DNA of 64,000 nt from Gavia stellata (taxonomy: Eukaryota; Chordata; Aves; Gaviiformes; Gaviidae). Below the pieces are notes generated by a model, which was not told the DNA's origin, made no database searches, and was given only the letters and a program-made list of their open reading frames with translations. The stretch spans positions 74,134,495-74,198,494 of the forward strand of contig NC_082597.1 of assembly GCF_030936135.1 (NCBI RefSeq). The letters run 5' to 3'. Below, piece by piece: positions 24,648-38,400 of this stretch (position 1 is its first letter; each line of letters begins with the position of its first letter). Position numbers and translations under genes: made by a program.

Positions 24648-26997
24648 ATGACCTTAGGCAAATTATTGCAAATCAGTGTTATGAAGTGCTTTGAAATTTG
24701 CAAGCATACATGTCTAAAGGCCTAATTTTTGCTATAATTTTTTATAAGCAATCGGGAGGCCAGGTGAAGTCAGGTTGGCTAGCCTAGCATTGGAGATAGC
24801 CTTACATGCTGAAAATGGTAAGATTATGGCTGCATGTTTGGGTGAAGGAGTCCTTCCCTACCTCTTCCTTTGCTGAATCTTTTAGCCTTTTTTAGCAGGT
24901 TCTGTTCCTATGTTGTTGAGGCTATCAGTTGACAAGACAGAACACTTCTACATCAAAAACTCAGCACTGACTCTGGGATGCCATAGGACTTTTGCTAGTT
25001 CAGGCATATCAAGAAGGTTATGGAAATTTAGTGATCTGAGATGGAAAAGGACTTCAAGATCATCTAGCTTGGATTTTTCCTTGCTGTAGATAATTGTTCC
25101 TTACTGTGAATTTCTTGAGCTGCCACCTACACAGATTCATGCAAAATTCTGTGCATTTTGTATTGTACATTTTGTATGTAACATTTTCAGAGGCAAGCTT
25201 TTATTCACTTCTCTGAGATGCCAGCAAAGCTTATTTTTGCAGTAGAATATTTGCCATTTGAGATGCAGTGTATCTGTGAACACCGATGTTATCATTGTTT
25301 TCTTTGGATGAATTTTGAAGGCCATTGAGCTAAGCACTTACACCAGAGATACGGAAAGGACTGACTTCCTGATTTATTATTTTTAGAAATCAATGCATTT
25401 GATAATTTATGTACAGCTTACAGAGGCCACGTAAGTGGCTCATGAATCGATCAGCAGCCAGCAAAACTGAAAGCTAATGAGCTCATTTCAGTAGCAAGTT
25501 GCTCATTAGCAGGTAGGCTCACTGATCTTTCAGGTTTTCCAGTTCAAAGTCACATGGTCTTTCCATGTTCTTGGAAGAAGTAGTTTCCTTGAAAAGAACA
25601 AAACAGAAGAAGAAAGCATGGCAAGGTTTTGAACATTTTCTCATTGCTTTGACATATACATTTACAGTAAATGCTTGATATTGCACTAGAGGGGCAGCCA
25701 CCTAATGGTCTGTAGGGCTCAGTCTGTGCCGTCACTATAGTACCAAAAACTTTCAGCAGCTGAAACTGAATTTACTAGTGAATTTACAAGATGTACGGGA
25801 AGAAGGGTATGGAAGCCTCTTCTCTGCTTCTGCATAGAAATCAATACATTCCCAGCACAGCACTTTTCCCAACACAGCATTTTCAGCCCAGGCTTTCTCA
25901 GCTCAACAGTCAGATGTGGGATGCTAGAAACTGCATTACTGTGCAGAGCTAGACAGTATGTGCTTCCCCCATTCACAGTCAACACTGTGGCACATCCCGG
26001 TTAGATAACACCACACATATGTCCTCCTCTCTCCTAGTAATAATTATTTGATGCCTTGTTTGAAATACTTTGGTGATTTCAGTAGGATTTCTGTAGGGTG
26101 TACACAAAAACTAACTCGTTTGGCTCAGGTGTTACCCTTCTTGGTAGAGATACCAAGAGCTGAAGAAACACAGGAATTAACCTCCCCCTAGGAAGTACTC
26201 TGAAGGGCAGTACTAAGAAGTATGGTGGATTTTATGTGCTAGGGCTCATAAACCTGCCTGAGAACAGGTTTTTAGCTTTGTGCATTAATAGAGTACATTG
26301 GTGTCCAGTGCTACCATTGATTATTTTTTTGCGTTTTAGTAAAGAAGCAAATACATTATTAATCTTTTTTTCAAAGCAAACCCACTGCTTTAATTACCAA
26401 ACCTTTAATAGAAAATTCTTGAATCCTTATGTTATTTATATATGTAAGTATATATGTAAAAATATGTAGGTATGTATATATACAAACACGCATACTTTAG
26501 CTATCTCTTATAGACATGAGAAATATACTGCTCCTAATCAGACTGGAAAAAAAACAGATTCTTGACAGAGTTGCCTGAGGCCCCTGCAAAAGAGGGACTC
26601 TTGAAACATATTTTTAAAATAATTTAAAAAAAGACAGATTTTCCAAATCTCAGGAATAGATTTTCAACTGCCTGATTTGGCTTGAAACGAGTTGGCTGAA
26701 TCAGTTTCTTTTTCTTTTAAGCAAGTCTATAAAGCTTTGATGAATTTGGCTCATTGTTTAGCACTTATCTCATGAGTAAAGCTTGAGAGGTTTGGCTTGA
26801 AACTTACCAAATCACATCTTTGGAAAATGGCCCAAGCCTATTGATTTATTTGGGAAAAAAAAAAAAAAAAAAAAAATCCAAAGCGAAACACAACCAAAAA
26901 GCCCTGATCCAGCTTAGTGAGTAAGTCCCTTACAGATCTATAGAGCCCCTACTGAATGAGCCCATCTATTTCTCAATGTATGTAAGCCCTGCACTTT
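24648..26997 (+). other. SOX5: SOX5 intron, unannotated
   Basis: No gene was recognised. A short stretch near 25045-25075 resembles the antisense 3' end of an old CR1 (ATGGAAAAGGACTTCAAGAT), but it is too short to call. 25400-25510 contains several AGCTAATGAGC and CTCATTAGCAGG style motifs and could be regulatory. 26441-26490 is a TATA/TATG-rich low-complexity patch, and 26855-26876 is an A22 run. 26676-26688 and 26791-26803 share the 13-mer TTTGGCTTGAAAC. Confidence 0.75.
26855..26876. repeat. A22 homopolymer
   Basis: Twenty-two consecutive A residues in the intron. No recognisable retroposon body precedes them and I see no target-site duplication, so this is given as a simple repeat. Confidence 0.9.
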
Positions 26998-27345
26998 ATG
27001 GAATTGTAGGGCTGAGAGGGATTGCGAGAGGTCATCCAGTCCCAGCTTCAATCCAGGGATCAGCTGTACCAATGTCATTTCTATCAGATAACTGTCTAAC
27101 TTCCTAAAGTTACTCAGTGCAGGACTTACAACCTACCAGTCTGTCTGTCCCGGGGTATTGCTGTCTTTACCATTAGAAAGTTTTTCCTAATGTGTAACTC
27201 AAATCTTTTCTGCTTCAGTTTTAGCTCATTAATTCTTGTCCTAGCCACTGCAGCAAGAGAAATGTAGTTCCTCTTTTCAGCAAATGTTTTTTTATTTGAA
27301 GACTGATATCACATCCCCTCTTCTCAAACTTGCCTCTCGGTATGT
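26998..27345 (-). mobile_element. Old CR1 (L3-like) LINE 3' fragment
   Basis: On the + strand this reads as the reverse complement of a CR1 3' end. It has GGAATTGTAGGGCTGAGAGG and AGAGGTCATCCAGTCCC, then GAAAGTTTTTCCTAATGTGT, then CTCATTAATTCTTGTCCTA, and finally ATCACATCCCCTCTTCTCAA. These blocks occur in the order and spacing of ancient CR1/L3-like elements. There is no open frame left and many small indels, so it is much older than the copies at 13622 and 46719. The element's 3' end is at the low coordinate. The boundary at the high-coordinate side is uncertain by a few tens of bases. Confidence 0.8.
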
Positions 27346-30300
27346 GGAGTTCTTGTCTCCACCATATTTTTCTAAAAATTTTTTACTGTATTTTGGTTCC
27401 CAGAAACTAGTAGTAGTGGAAAGATTTACATTTTAACAGCTATGTCTCCTGCTTAACAACAGATGATTTTCCATTAATGACAATAATGTCTGCAGCAGGT
27501 GCATCTGAGATGCTACTGAAAAACTAATTCCAAGTAAAAACAGACTCAGTGTAGCTCAGTCAGGGTTTCATAAATGGCGCTGAGTGGTTTTGTTCAATTA
27601 ACTTGCAGTTAAATCCTCTCTGTTACTAGTCTGTCTAGTTAGCTGTGGTTAAATTTTCTAATGGAAGGAAGGCTTTGTGTGCCACTGTCTTTTGCTTAGT
27701 TCAGTGGCAGAAGACAAGTTTTGGGACTGCTTAGCTTTGCAGAGCTCTGACTGCATAGCTGTGGAATAGCAAAATGGATTATAGTGCCTCTTGCATATCA
27801 AAAGAATTGCCAGTGAAGTCTGACTACAGGATCTTTTTTCAGAGGGAGGAGGAGGAAGAAGAAATGTTGAGTCTCAGGTCCTCGAGTGAGTTTCCAAGAC
27901 AAGGACTTGGCAGGGAGGAAATCTTTTGAATTTAAGACATTTGATCTGGAAGTCAATGGGAAAAAAATAGACATCAGACCTCATGATATCAATTATCTGG
28001 CTCACATTTAAAAAGTACTCAGTCCTCTGAACATAATTATTTTCCTAAGTACAAGATAAGTGTGCAACAGATTTAAAATCAAAATCCATTTCCTTTTATG
28101 ATCTTGAAGGAATCCACTGTTTGTACAAGCTGAAATAAGGTGACTGATATAATGAGGGTTGTGCTTTTCTGTATTTTATAGATTTAATAAATCCGCTGTT
28201 AAAAGGAGTTGCCAAGTCAATCTTCCCACTTATTAGAAGCCACTTAGCAGAAATTGACCCTGGTATCAGTCAACAGTTCTCTTTTTACTGTGTTTTGGGC
28301 TACTTGATAAGAGAGAAGCCATATTCTTTCTCCCTTGTCTCTCTATTTTTACATTTTGAGATTTTTGTCTTGTGACCACCAGAAAGAAGGTATACGTATG
28401 AGCCATCTGGAAATCATAGCTGTTTGTGCTCATGGAACTTGATGCATTTTTACAAAGCAGTGAAATAAGTACTGATCTTAAAGGGAGAGCGAAGACGAGG
28501 AAGATAGTTTATTTGCTGTCCCCCACTGCTTTTTTTGGAGCTCTGCTCTGGTAACTACAACTCCAGTGGTGAATACTTAGTGACTTCTTCCCGTCTGTGC
28601 ATCTGAGAGAGGCTGGAGATCAGTCTAGGGTACAATGGAATAAAGGGGTGTGCTTTACTGCCAAAGGGAAACCAGTATGCGAGACAAGGTGGCAATGATG
28701 GGTGAAACTTCCATTTGATCATGAGTGAATCTTCATGTGGTGTGAAGCCCTTTTCTTTCCAGTCTCCCTCCTGACACTTTTTGGTGGAAGTTTTTGAGCA
28801 AACTTCCCTCTTCTTCGGAAGTGCAGAGTGCTACCGCAGTTAAAAAGTCAGTAATTGATGGCAGATGACAACTGTTGATGAACAGCTCAACCTCATGCTT
28901 CAGTGAGGAATTTGGGTAGAATTTCACAACATAAGGATATTAGAGAAATCTTACAGAATTAGCAAAATTTGAAGACCGCATGGTTATAAACCACCATAGG
29001 TCCTGTAATAAAGCAAATAAAGTTTATATGGTGGTAGGAAGATGACAGTCAGCTCACCAAATAGGAATATTTTGAACAGGCGTGGTCCTTGTGCTGAAAC
29101 TAAAAGTACAACATAGTAGATATGACCAAACGTGTCAGAACTCTTCTGAATTTTCTGCATGTGTTTCTGAAGAAAGTGTTTGAGGATGCCTATAAATGCA
29201 GGATATTAGCATATATTATTTCAAAGAAAGAAGATGGAAATTAAAAAGAACAAAAAAGCTCTGAGATTTTGTCAAAACCACTGTGAATTAAGGGACAGTC
29301 CTTTAAGATGGATGGCTGTGTTAGAAAACTGACTGGAGGACTTGCCCCAGGAATTGTGGTAGGAAATAACTCTTCATCACTGGCAAAGGATCAGTTTGTT
29401 CTGTTACAGTTTCGTTTTTCGCTTCCAGATTTATCAGTTCTCTGTCGGGTACTCTTTTGAACTGTTTTGATAAATAATTGTACTTGTGAAGGTTAATGGA
29501 GTGTCAGTCCCTTATTTACTCTCAAGTCAAATGTGGTGCATGCTAGTCAGAAGTGTAGCTCATGCTTCATGACCAACTGACCTTAACGCTTTAAAGTGTG
29601 GTTATAGTCAGATAAATGACTGTAAAAATGACATTAAAGGGTCCCATGTTTTCTGTCTTGCTGTGGCTTTAGAGGTCAAATATAGTTGCATAAAAATATT
29701 ATATTTTTATTAATTGCCTATAATGCTAACTTAACCTGGGGTTTGAAAATAAAGCTGTGTCCTTTATGTCTCGCATCATCCCTAGTAATAAACATTTTGC
29801 AAATGGTACTTAGCTGACTATTTTGTTGATGATATGTCTGCAAAGCAGAGTCCGGTTCCTTCTTTTGTAGCTGTATTGACTCTTTAGTGCTAATGGCTGT
29901 TAAAAAAATTTAGTCAATAAAGCAAGCAGAGAGACTTGACTCAGAAAATACATGGGGAGCAAATATGTTGAATAAAGATGGCATTTTAAAGCCACTGTTC
30001 TGCTTACACAGATACTTTGTTGGAGAGTCACCTGTTGCAGAAGCAGAACACAAATGCTTCCATGCAAACTTCTACTCATCTGTGCCAATCTAAAATGTAT
30101 GCAGTCCTTGCAGTCAACAGGAACAGCTAGCAATTTCCAGAGATGTTTGTTGCTGTCTATTTTGCAGTTTATTTTCGTGAGTATCTTCACTGGATATTGT
30201 AAGAGAGTGTTTCTTTTCATCAGTGCTTAAGCGAAAGAGTAAAACCTAAGTCAAACTACTAGTTCTTTTGAGAATTTTTCACAGCTAATTCTGGTCATAT

Positions 30301-33300
30301 TTTATTAAGTGTACACTGTGCACAAGCTGACCTCTCTGGTACTAAGAGTCATTCTGTTACTTCCAAGGAAGAAAGTTCTACTTTTTGTTTAAGTGAGTAA
30401 TGGCTGCAATGAAATTTAATGAAATTGCACACAAAGGCTTAAAATAAAATGTGTTCTGGAAGTGAGATTTCCAGAACAGTTTAGTCTTCGGAATAAGTGA
30501 TCCCATTTTCACTGGAAATAACTTGGGGAAGTAAATGCAATTAGCTGATGGAGGTCTTCTAAAACTCTTGCTAATCATTCAATATTCTGGCCAGCTTCTT
30601 TAGAGAATAAATATGTGCTGAAATCAGGAGAATCAGGTTTATAATTAATATCTTAATGGAAAAAGGTTTCCAAAAGGATGATGTTTAGACAATCCTCAGA
30701 AATTCTCCACTTAGTCACTGAAAATATAACTGTGCATCCCTGTTTTGTTTTATGGGCCTTCCTAATTCCAGGTTTTCTCCTTTGAAGATGATATTTTGGC
30801 TGATTTGGGTAACTGTGATTTATACATCATCTAATCTTTTCACATTACCAACTCTGTGTGTGATAACAGTATCTTGATTTGTGTAGGCTTGAGGTGAATT
30901 TGAACCTACAATGTAAAGACTTCCTTATTTTATGAATCTGATTCCTAAATAATCAAGGAAAACTGATGTCATGATGTCACGATAAAGTTGTGTAAAACTG
31001 GGCAGCTAGCAGAGTATGTATGTGCGCCTTCCAAATTTTTCTATTTTTCTTTAAGATAAGGCATGGATGGAAGGAAGGAAGTACCTTACATAGAATATGA
31101 ATGACACAAACATGCTTCCCAATTAATACGTGATACTGTTGAAAGAAATAAAATGGTCATATTATAATTATTGCTAATATTAATAGCCATGAATGTGACT
31201 CTGATGTCACTAACTACTCAAGAAAGCAGTCAGCGGTCAGTCTATCGGACATTGCAGCACAGTGTCATTGTAACATCTTCTTTCAGCCCTCTATTTTTAA
31301 AAGTTTCTTTGAACCTTAAGTTATGAGACACGGTAATGTTTGAATAACAGAAATGTAATACCAAAATGTGTTGAGAAGAGCTTTATATAAATGTGTAAGT
31401 GCAACTTCCAGTACTGTCAAAGATACTGTAAGGAAGATTGGATGCTGTTCTGATGGTCCGGTCTTACCTGTCAGAAACTAGCTTTTGCCTGCTTGTACCT
31501 TGTACAGTACAAAGAAGCTCTCAGATTAGTTCCTGTTTATAATACCATTTGCGTGTGATTTTTCACTCTTACTTCACATAATTGAATTTATTCAGGCAAT
31601 TTATTTTTCAAATATGTGGTTTCCACACACATGTACATCTGAAGATTAAAAAACTTAAGAAATTTTGTGTAACTCTTTTGAGTATGTTTAAATATGTATA
31701 CTGTAAGTGTAGACACTCATAGAATAGAAGGAAGAAAATAAGAAAACCCTCCAAGATGTACTATAATTCTTTTTAATGTGTGTGGGAAAAAAAAAAATTA
31801 TATATAAAGACAAAGTGTGACTCTTACAACCAAATACCCTGTCTTTGTGTTCACCCCTGTCTGTGCTCAAGGTCTCTAGGTGCTCAATAGGAGCTTTTTA
31901 ATTATTTTTTCCTGTTTGATGTTGCTAAGTATAATGAATGTTTTGCAGAGAACTTTTTGTTAGAAGCCTTCTGTACATCAGCTCAGTGCTCATCATAGGC
32001 ACAGTGATACATGGCTGGATCGCATCCTGAGACTCACTCTTGATAAATTTAAGGTCAGAAAAAGGCAGATTTTGTAAAACCATGCTCTATTAGTCAACCA
32101 ATACTTCCTCGTCACAAAGTAGGCTTACATTCTTTCCAGCCAAAGTGGAGAAAATTGTGTCTTTCTTATTTGGGTTGGGCAATTCTGTGGGTTTTTCAGC
32201 ATCACTTCATGATGACTGAAAACTACAGGGAATTCTCAGAAATTCAGTGATTCAAAGAGGAGCCTGGAGAAGAAAGGTTAATTCCAGCAAAAGTTATTCT
32301 CTGCTGATGGTGGGTATTTGCCTATGACTGTAGAAGAATAGATGTTCTTTGGGGTTTTTTGTTTGTTTGTGAGCATGACATACAACAGTGCACAAAATTA
32401 ATTGTTAAGGAAAATATATAGTGGACTTAATCAGCTACAGGAATATGATTTCTTTAAAAAAAGGTATAAGAGAATGAGAATGAACTGCCTTAAAGCTAAT
32501 AAAGATCATTTGTATTACTGAGAATAATTTAGGTAAGTGATGAGAAAGGGTAGGAAAATTAGCATTTCAGTACAGTTTGCTTACTGTGTAATTCTTAATC
32601 AGGACTGTCACAACATCCCTTGATATCATCTTATCACAAAGGTCTCTTCGTAGTAGGTAATGTACGCTACTGACTGCAGTTTAAAGGAACAGAAGAAAGG
32701 ATAACTAATCTGCAGAGTGAGAACAACTGTGAATCTGTCACAAATTAGAATTTATTGGGTTTTTTGCATCACTCAACCACAGTCTAAACTGGCTCCTGTG
32801 TGAGGGGGACTATGTGCATTTTAAATCTTGTTTAAGCTCTGCTTGAATAAGCTTTAAAATGGGACTTAAATGGTAAAATGACATCATGCTGCTCCCCTGA
32901 GCAGACCATAATGTTACCATTTGAGGGGTACTAAGACCCAGAAGAATGAACAGAATATTGGTTCTCGGGAACCCTTGGATGCTGGATGTGCTCTGCCATT
33001 ACCTTGCTTTGGAACCTCAGTTCGTGCTTTTTCCTTGCTTTGGAAAATCAGTTCGTGTCATTTCCTAATTTGCCCTATATGCAATATCACAAAGGGGTTT
33101 TGTGGGGATTAATTAATAAATTTTTGAGTAGCTCTAACACATATTACATTTATGTATCAGTGTTACGTGGATTGACTTTTGTCATATTAATTTTTATTAA
33201 TTATTCTTATATATTTGGCATTCTCTGATCAAACACCATCCTCTGTTTGAAGTGCGTAAGATCCAAATAAGATTAATTCCTACACTGTAAACATCTTCTG

Positions 33301-34809
33301 TGGAAGTGACTTTCTGTGAATGAATTTATTCTGTGTTGATAAACACAGACTATATATATTTCCTTTTCTTTTATTTCCTGTGCAGTCTTTCCTCCAAAGT
33401 TGAGAAAACTACTTTGGTTTATACCAGAATTCCAAATTCTGTTTCACTAAAATTGTGGAACAGTCATTGATAGAAGGAAAATCAAATTATAAAAGACATA
33501 AGGAGAAGAGCAGGTAAAATAAATTTTGGAGGGAAAATAAGTCTTGTAATAACTGTTAAACAGAATGAAAACAGTTACTGCTTGGAAAAATCCTATAAAA
33601 TTTGTTTGTGTAGCCATTACTTAAGAAGTGTAAGAGAGTAAGTAGTAGACAGGAAGTAATTGGTGAAGTCTATAAAAAGCAGGTAAAAGAATATAGAACT
33701 TAGATAAAAGCAGATCCCTGAGTCCCACATGCTAGATGAAACGCATTTCAAAAATAAATGAATGAGACAAACATATTTCTGAACCAAAAGAATTAATTTT
33801 GAAAAATTCATATTCTAAATGTGGTATCTTATGCTACAGTTAACTCCAGTGGAGGCAATTGGGCTATTTCTCAAGTAGCTATTCCGTTTTAATAAAGTAA
33901 TGTTTTTTGGCCTTTCTAGAAAATGAGAACTTCCAGAAGATTGCTTTCAGAAAAAGAAATAAAGTGATACTAATCTCTATGGAGGTAAAGATGATTTTGA
34001 CAGTTATCATCCTGTAAGTCTAGTTGTAATCTTTTGAAAAGCAAGAGAACAAATACCCAGTAAAAGTAAATAAATAGATGTGAAATGAGAAGGCTCATGA
34101 ACAACATACAACATGTATAAAGCAGGGCATGATTGTTTTAGAAGTGTGGTGGATTTAGCCCCACACCTACCCTTCATGTAGGATATGTGCAAGATTCATG
34201 ATATTAAATATGTGGGCTAAGATCTTAAAAAGTATAAAGAACAAGTAATTCCAAAAGACTTGATTATTAGAAGTTGCATGGAGTTCAGTCTGTAAGTATG
34301 CATGCATTCCGAGGTGCTTCCTTCATAGAGTGTTCCATGCATCTCATTTGAATGTTGCAGGTACAGTAGCCATAAAAAAAGAAAAATATTAATGCATCAA
34401 GTTGTTGAGGAGAGGGTAGAATGATGTTGTACAATATGATTTTATTTAACTAGTAGAAGGAGGCAGATATACGGAATCTCAGAAAAAGATGGGTACCTTC
34501 TTTGAAAAGCCACAATGGCAGAGGTCGGCAGAGGAATTCCTTCAGTAGAAATGAGGAAAAATTTCCTAGGGCAATATACTCTGCACAGGCGTCTTTCATT
34601 ATAGTACCTTTTTGTTTACCCTGGCCTGTCAGAGCCTCCTAGTTATGTAGCAACATCTATCTCTTGTGTTACTATGAGGTGGCTGGAAAAAAATGGGGAC
34701 TGAAAGGAATATGGTTATGATAGTCCTTTGCCTGCTGTAAGCTGTCTAGTTCTTGGTACGGGATTCATAGGACAGTGAGCGCCTGTAGCAACATTTCAGA
34801 AATATGGAG
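27346..34809 (+). other. SOX5: SOX5 intron, unannotated stretch
   Basis: No exon or RNA gene was recognised. Seen directly: a 9-bp-arm hairpin at 29690-29710, a two-copy 31-bp tandem repeat at 33002-33063, and scattered A and T runs. A stretch around 33990-34250 could be the 5' part of the old CR1 that starts more clearly at 34810, but I could not align it with confidence. Open frames here have no recognisable domains. Confidence 0.75.
33002..33063. repeat. Two-copy 31-bp tandem duplication
   Basis: The unit starts CCTTGCTTTGGAA and contains TCAGTTCGTG. Copy 1 is 33002-33032 and copy 2 is 33033-33063. The copies differ at a few positions only, mainly CC versus AA before TCAGTTCGTG and in the last few bases. 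It looks like a replication-slippage duplication of recent or moderate age. Confidence 0.85.
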
Positions 34810-35480
34810 AAATAAATACATTGTTATAGAAGTTTGAACAAGTGAATTACAATACACTCATTAAAGTTGCCAGTGGTGCACAAGGGAGAATAGAACCGTA
34901 ATATCAAAGGAATCAAGGGGAGACTGCATGGCAGGAAATAATCAAATGTAAAATTACAAACTGATACAGCTGGATAAAGTAATCCAAAACACAGATAATC
35001 AGTGGGAGTAAGGCACTTGGAAAACAGTAATGCTGAAAAAGATTTAGGTTTGTTAAAACAAATTAGGTATGAGCTTGTCATGCAGCAAGGCACCAAAAAA
35101 GGCGGTAACAAGGAGGTAATTGTCCCTCTCCTCATAACTCTGCTAAGATTACATGTGAAATAACGTGTTTAATTCTGGCCACGTTAGAGAAGTCAGCAAA
35201 TTGGAGGGATTTCAGACACAAGCAACAAATGATTAAAAGAGTTGTAGGCGCTGATCTGTGAGGGAAGACTGAAAGAGGAAAGGCTAAATATGGGCCAGTA
35301 ATAACAAAGTAAATATATGCTAACTGTCCAAGAAGATGTGGATGGTACAAGCTCTAACATGGAAAAGGAATAGTCCAGAGCGCTGGAAGAAGCAGCTATG
35401 TAAGAAGAGTTTTGGTCTGAAAGGAAGCAAATACTAGGCAATGTTTCAGAGCAATGAGGATTTTTTTTTTACTGTGAAGA
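34810..35480 (+). mobile_element. Ancient CR1 (L3-like) LINE remnant
   Basis: The + strand follows the CR1 reverse-transcriptase C-terminal region in order, as decayed DNA. First comes GATACAGCTGGATAAAGTAA, then GAAAAAGATTTAGG (the 'KDLG' region), then GAGCTTGTCATGCAGCAAGG. These are followed by GTAATTGTCCCTCTCCTCAT, GTTTAATTCTGGCCACGTTA, and lastly AAGACTGAAAGAGGAAAGGC. Stops and indels are everywhere, so there is no coding frame; the open frames on the opposite strand are chance. Both ends are uncertain. It is as diverged as the copy at 26998. Confidence 0.75.
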
Positions 35481-38400
35481 ATATTTGTAGGGGAAATGGG
35501 AAACCTCACTGTCTGTTTGAGACATTTTACTAGCCTAAATGAAACAACAAGGGACCACACCGGAGGGCTGAGTGTTCTGTTCTGTTACATACCTGCTTTA
35601 GGTACTTGGCAGAATCAGACTGTCTTAGTATGAACGTGAGCACGGGCCCTTATGGGTGCAGGGTATTTTCTTTTCTTTTGTTCCCCAGTTTGGAGGGTTG
35701 TTCTCTCCAGACAAGGTATCCTGCAAATTGTCCTCAACACAGAGGACACAGTTTTGACCAAATCGTACATGGCTTGTCTTTACTCTCCTCTCAGCCACGC
35801 GGACAAAGGAATGAGGTGAAGTATGTCTGTCTGGTATGATTTTTTGTAGGCTACCAGAGAACAGATGAGGTGATGTTACATCCCCTTCCCATCTGAAAAC
35901 TGGTGAATCGTAATATGAAAGCTAGGTAGCTGGGAACAGCCTTGGAGCCATTGCTAGCCTATGGCATTCCTTTTTATTGTATCACCAAATTCTCTTCAGA
36001 CAGTCCTCTGCCATTCTTTCAAGGAGTTAACACAGGCAATGGATTTGTTTCATATTAAGAAAGCTGGTGATGAAACTGGTTTTGACACTCAACATAGGTT
36101 TTATTACAGTTATAAAACCAGAGTTGTTGTATGTGGTTAGCAAGCTTTTATTTTTACAAAGATAATCGTTTTATACCGCATGATTTCCAAACTATTGGAA
36201 GGATTTAATGTATGCTGAAGACTCTACCAAGCTGTTTTGATAAGTAGTCTTATTTTTTGTTTAGCAAGGTCTTAAGGGTGATCTTTAGTCCCCCAGGGAA
36301 GAGATCATAAAAGTCTTAAAAGTGCTTTTGCAGAGTTTTATTTATTATTTTTAAGCATGAAGATTACTAGCATGAAGATAACAAGGCTGTTATAGTACAA
36401 CATGTTCTTTGTTTTTGCAGGTTATAGCTAACATATTAGGAGTTCTCAGAATGCCAGTTTTGTTTGTTAAGTATTTTGAGAGCAAATAGATGTAATCCTA
36501 TATTACATTCTTAAAATGAGTTTTGCTGGAAAAAAAAAGCAGTAGGAGAGATCTGGTCTGAGGATGGGTGTCAGGAGTTATGTCACTACCCACATTTACC
36601 CAATGGAAAGTATTAGTTACTATTTTACTACATTTAATATCTGTATTCTGCAGAAAGATTTGCAATTTACTTTTATATATGGGAGAACACTTTTTTGCAA
36701 GAAATGGGACAAAGAGGTGGGCTAAAAATAAAACCAAAATCTATACCACAAAAGAAAATAATTAAAAAAACCCAAACCCTGTAAGACAGCCAATATAAAA
36801 AGGTTCTAAACTTTCCTTTACAACATTTTCTCATATATTTTTACTACAAACAGATCCACAGTTTGCATATAATTCTTTGATGTGTAATAAATCAAGTAGA
36901 AATGGTGGGATGAGCAGTGAGAAACACTAAACTTGTGCTGTATGTTTGGGGATGGGCTGGAATGCAGAACAGCCAGAGAAGACATGTTTGTCTTAAAGCA
37001 GCAGTTATCAGATTGTGCTCTGTACTGTAGATAGTCTGATAATGATTTGTTGAAGAAGCCCAGAGAGCCAGCCAGTTGCACTCTGCTGGTTCCAACTGTT
37101 TATTTTCAGGGACCGATAATGAAATCAGTGGGAATTAAATGAATATATATTACAGTGCATTTTCAAAAATCTCACAAGGCACCTCCTTATATCTTTAGAT
37201 ACTTTAAATTCTTGAAAAACCTGCTCCTATATTCTGTAAATCACAGAGGATAAAGTTAGAAATCAATGCAAAATGGATTATAAGTTATTCCTTTCATGTG
37301 AACGCAACTGAACGGTTTCTTACAACTCATCTCCAAACCTTGGAAGTGCTTGAAATTTTCTCTTGCTTGTGCAGTTATGGCAGCAGTCTGAATATCATAG
37401 TATTTGGAAAAAAATGAAAGTACATTTCAGTGTTGCTGTCAGATATTGTGGGGTGGCACTTGATATATGAGAGAGTTCCCAATTTCCGTTTTCAGATGAT
37501 TGGGCTGTAGCGCATCACAGAGTAATGTAAGAGCTGAGTATTTATTGCATCAATAAAAATGAAAATACAACCACTATGAGGCTTTTGTCCAATAATCTCT
37601 AGGCTTTTTACATCAATTATATAAAATGCCCTAAGATGCAGGAAATACTTATTATTGTCTCAGTTTTACATAGGGAGGAAAAAGGTAGCAGAAAGCAATG
37701 TCTGATGTAGCAGAGTTCATAGAGCAGATGGTCATCTTTTTGAGCTTCAAATCATTTTCAGCCAGGTTCATAAAAGTCAAACACTGGAAATACCTGTTAG
37801 TCTTCTCACTGAAACCTCTGGCAGTATATCTTCTGCTTCATCAAAAAGAGGTCACTAATTAGATATAGCACTTGACGTCAAATAATCACAACCTGAAAGA
37901 CAAGACATAGTAATGATTGCCAAAAAAATAATAATAATAAAAAAATTCCAGTACCAAGCAAAGTACTAACATTTTAGAGGGAGAGCTAGATGCGATCAGG
38001 ATTCTGCAAGTCTGATAATTGGTAATACTTCCAAAATATGGATCATGGAGTCCCAAATACATCATCTCAGAACAGCCAAAACAGTATTTGACTTGAATGT
38101 ATTTTGCTTGATTGTAGCGTGATCATAGTAAAAAGAAAAAAATGCGCGTTTCTATTTACTGTGTTTAGTTCACCTAATTCAGGTAAAATTCTTACTTCTC
38201 TGTCATGATGACCTCTTCAGCTGACTCTTCAGATCCATTCATCAACTTCTTCACTCTCCATTACATTTCAGTTCCTTGTCATCATTAAAACCACAGTCCT
38301 AGGAAAAAAAAAAATCTGTATAAGAATAGATGTCTGTTTGCATGGATCTAGTTGCAGAATCATAGCCTGTGGATGTACATCTTTCTAGGTTTGTTTACGT

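Noticed and set aside
25030..25110. Short antisense CR1 fragment
   Set aside because: Only about 30 bp resemble the CR1 3' end; too little to separate from chance.
33002..33063. CRISPR-like repeat
   Set aside because: Two adjacent direct copies without spacers in a vertebrate intron; a tandem duplication, not an array.
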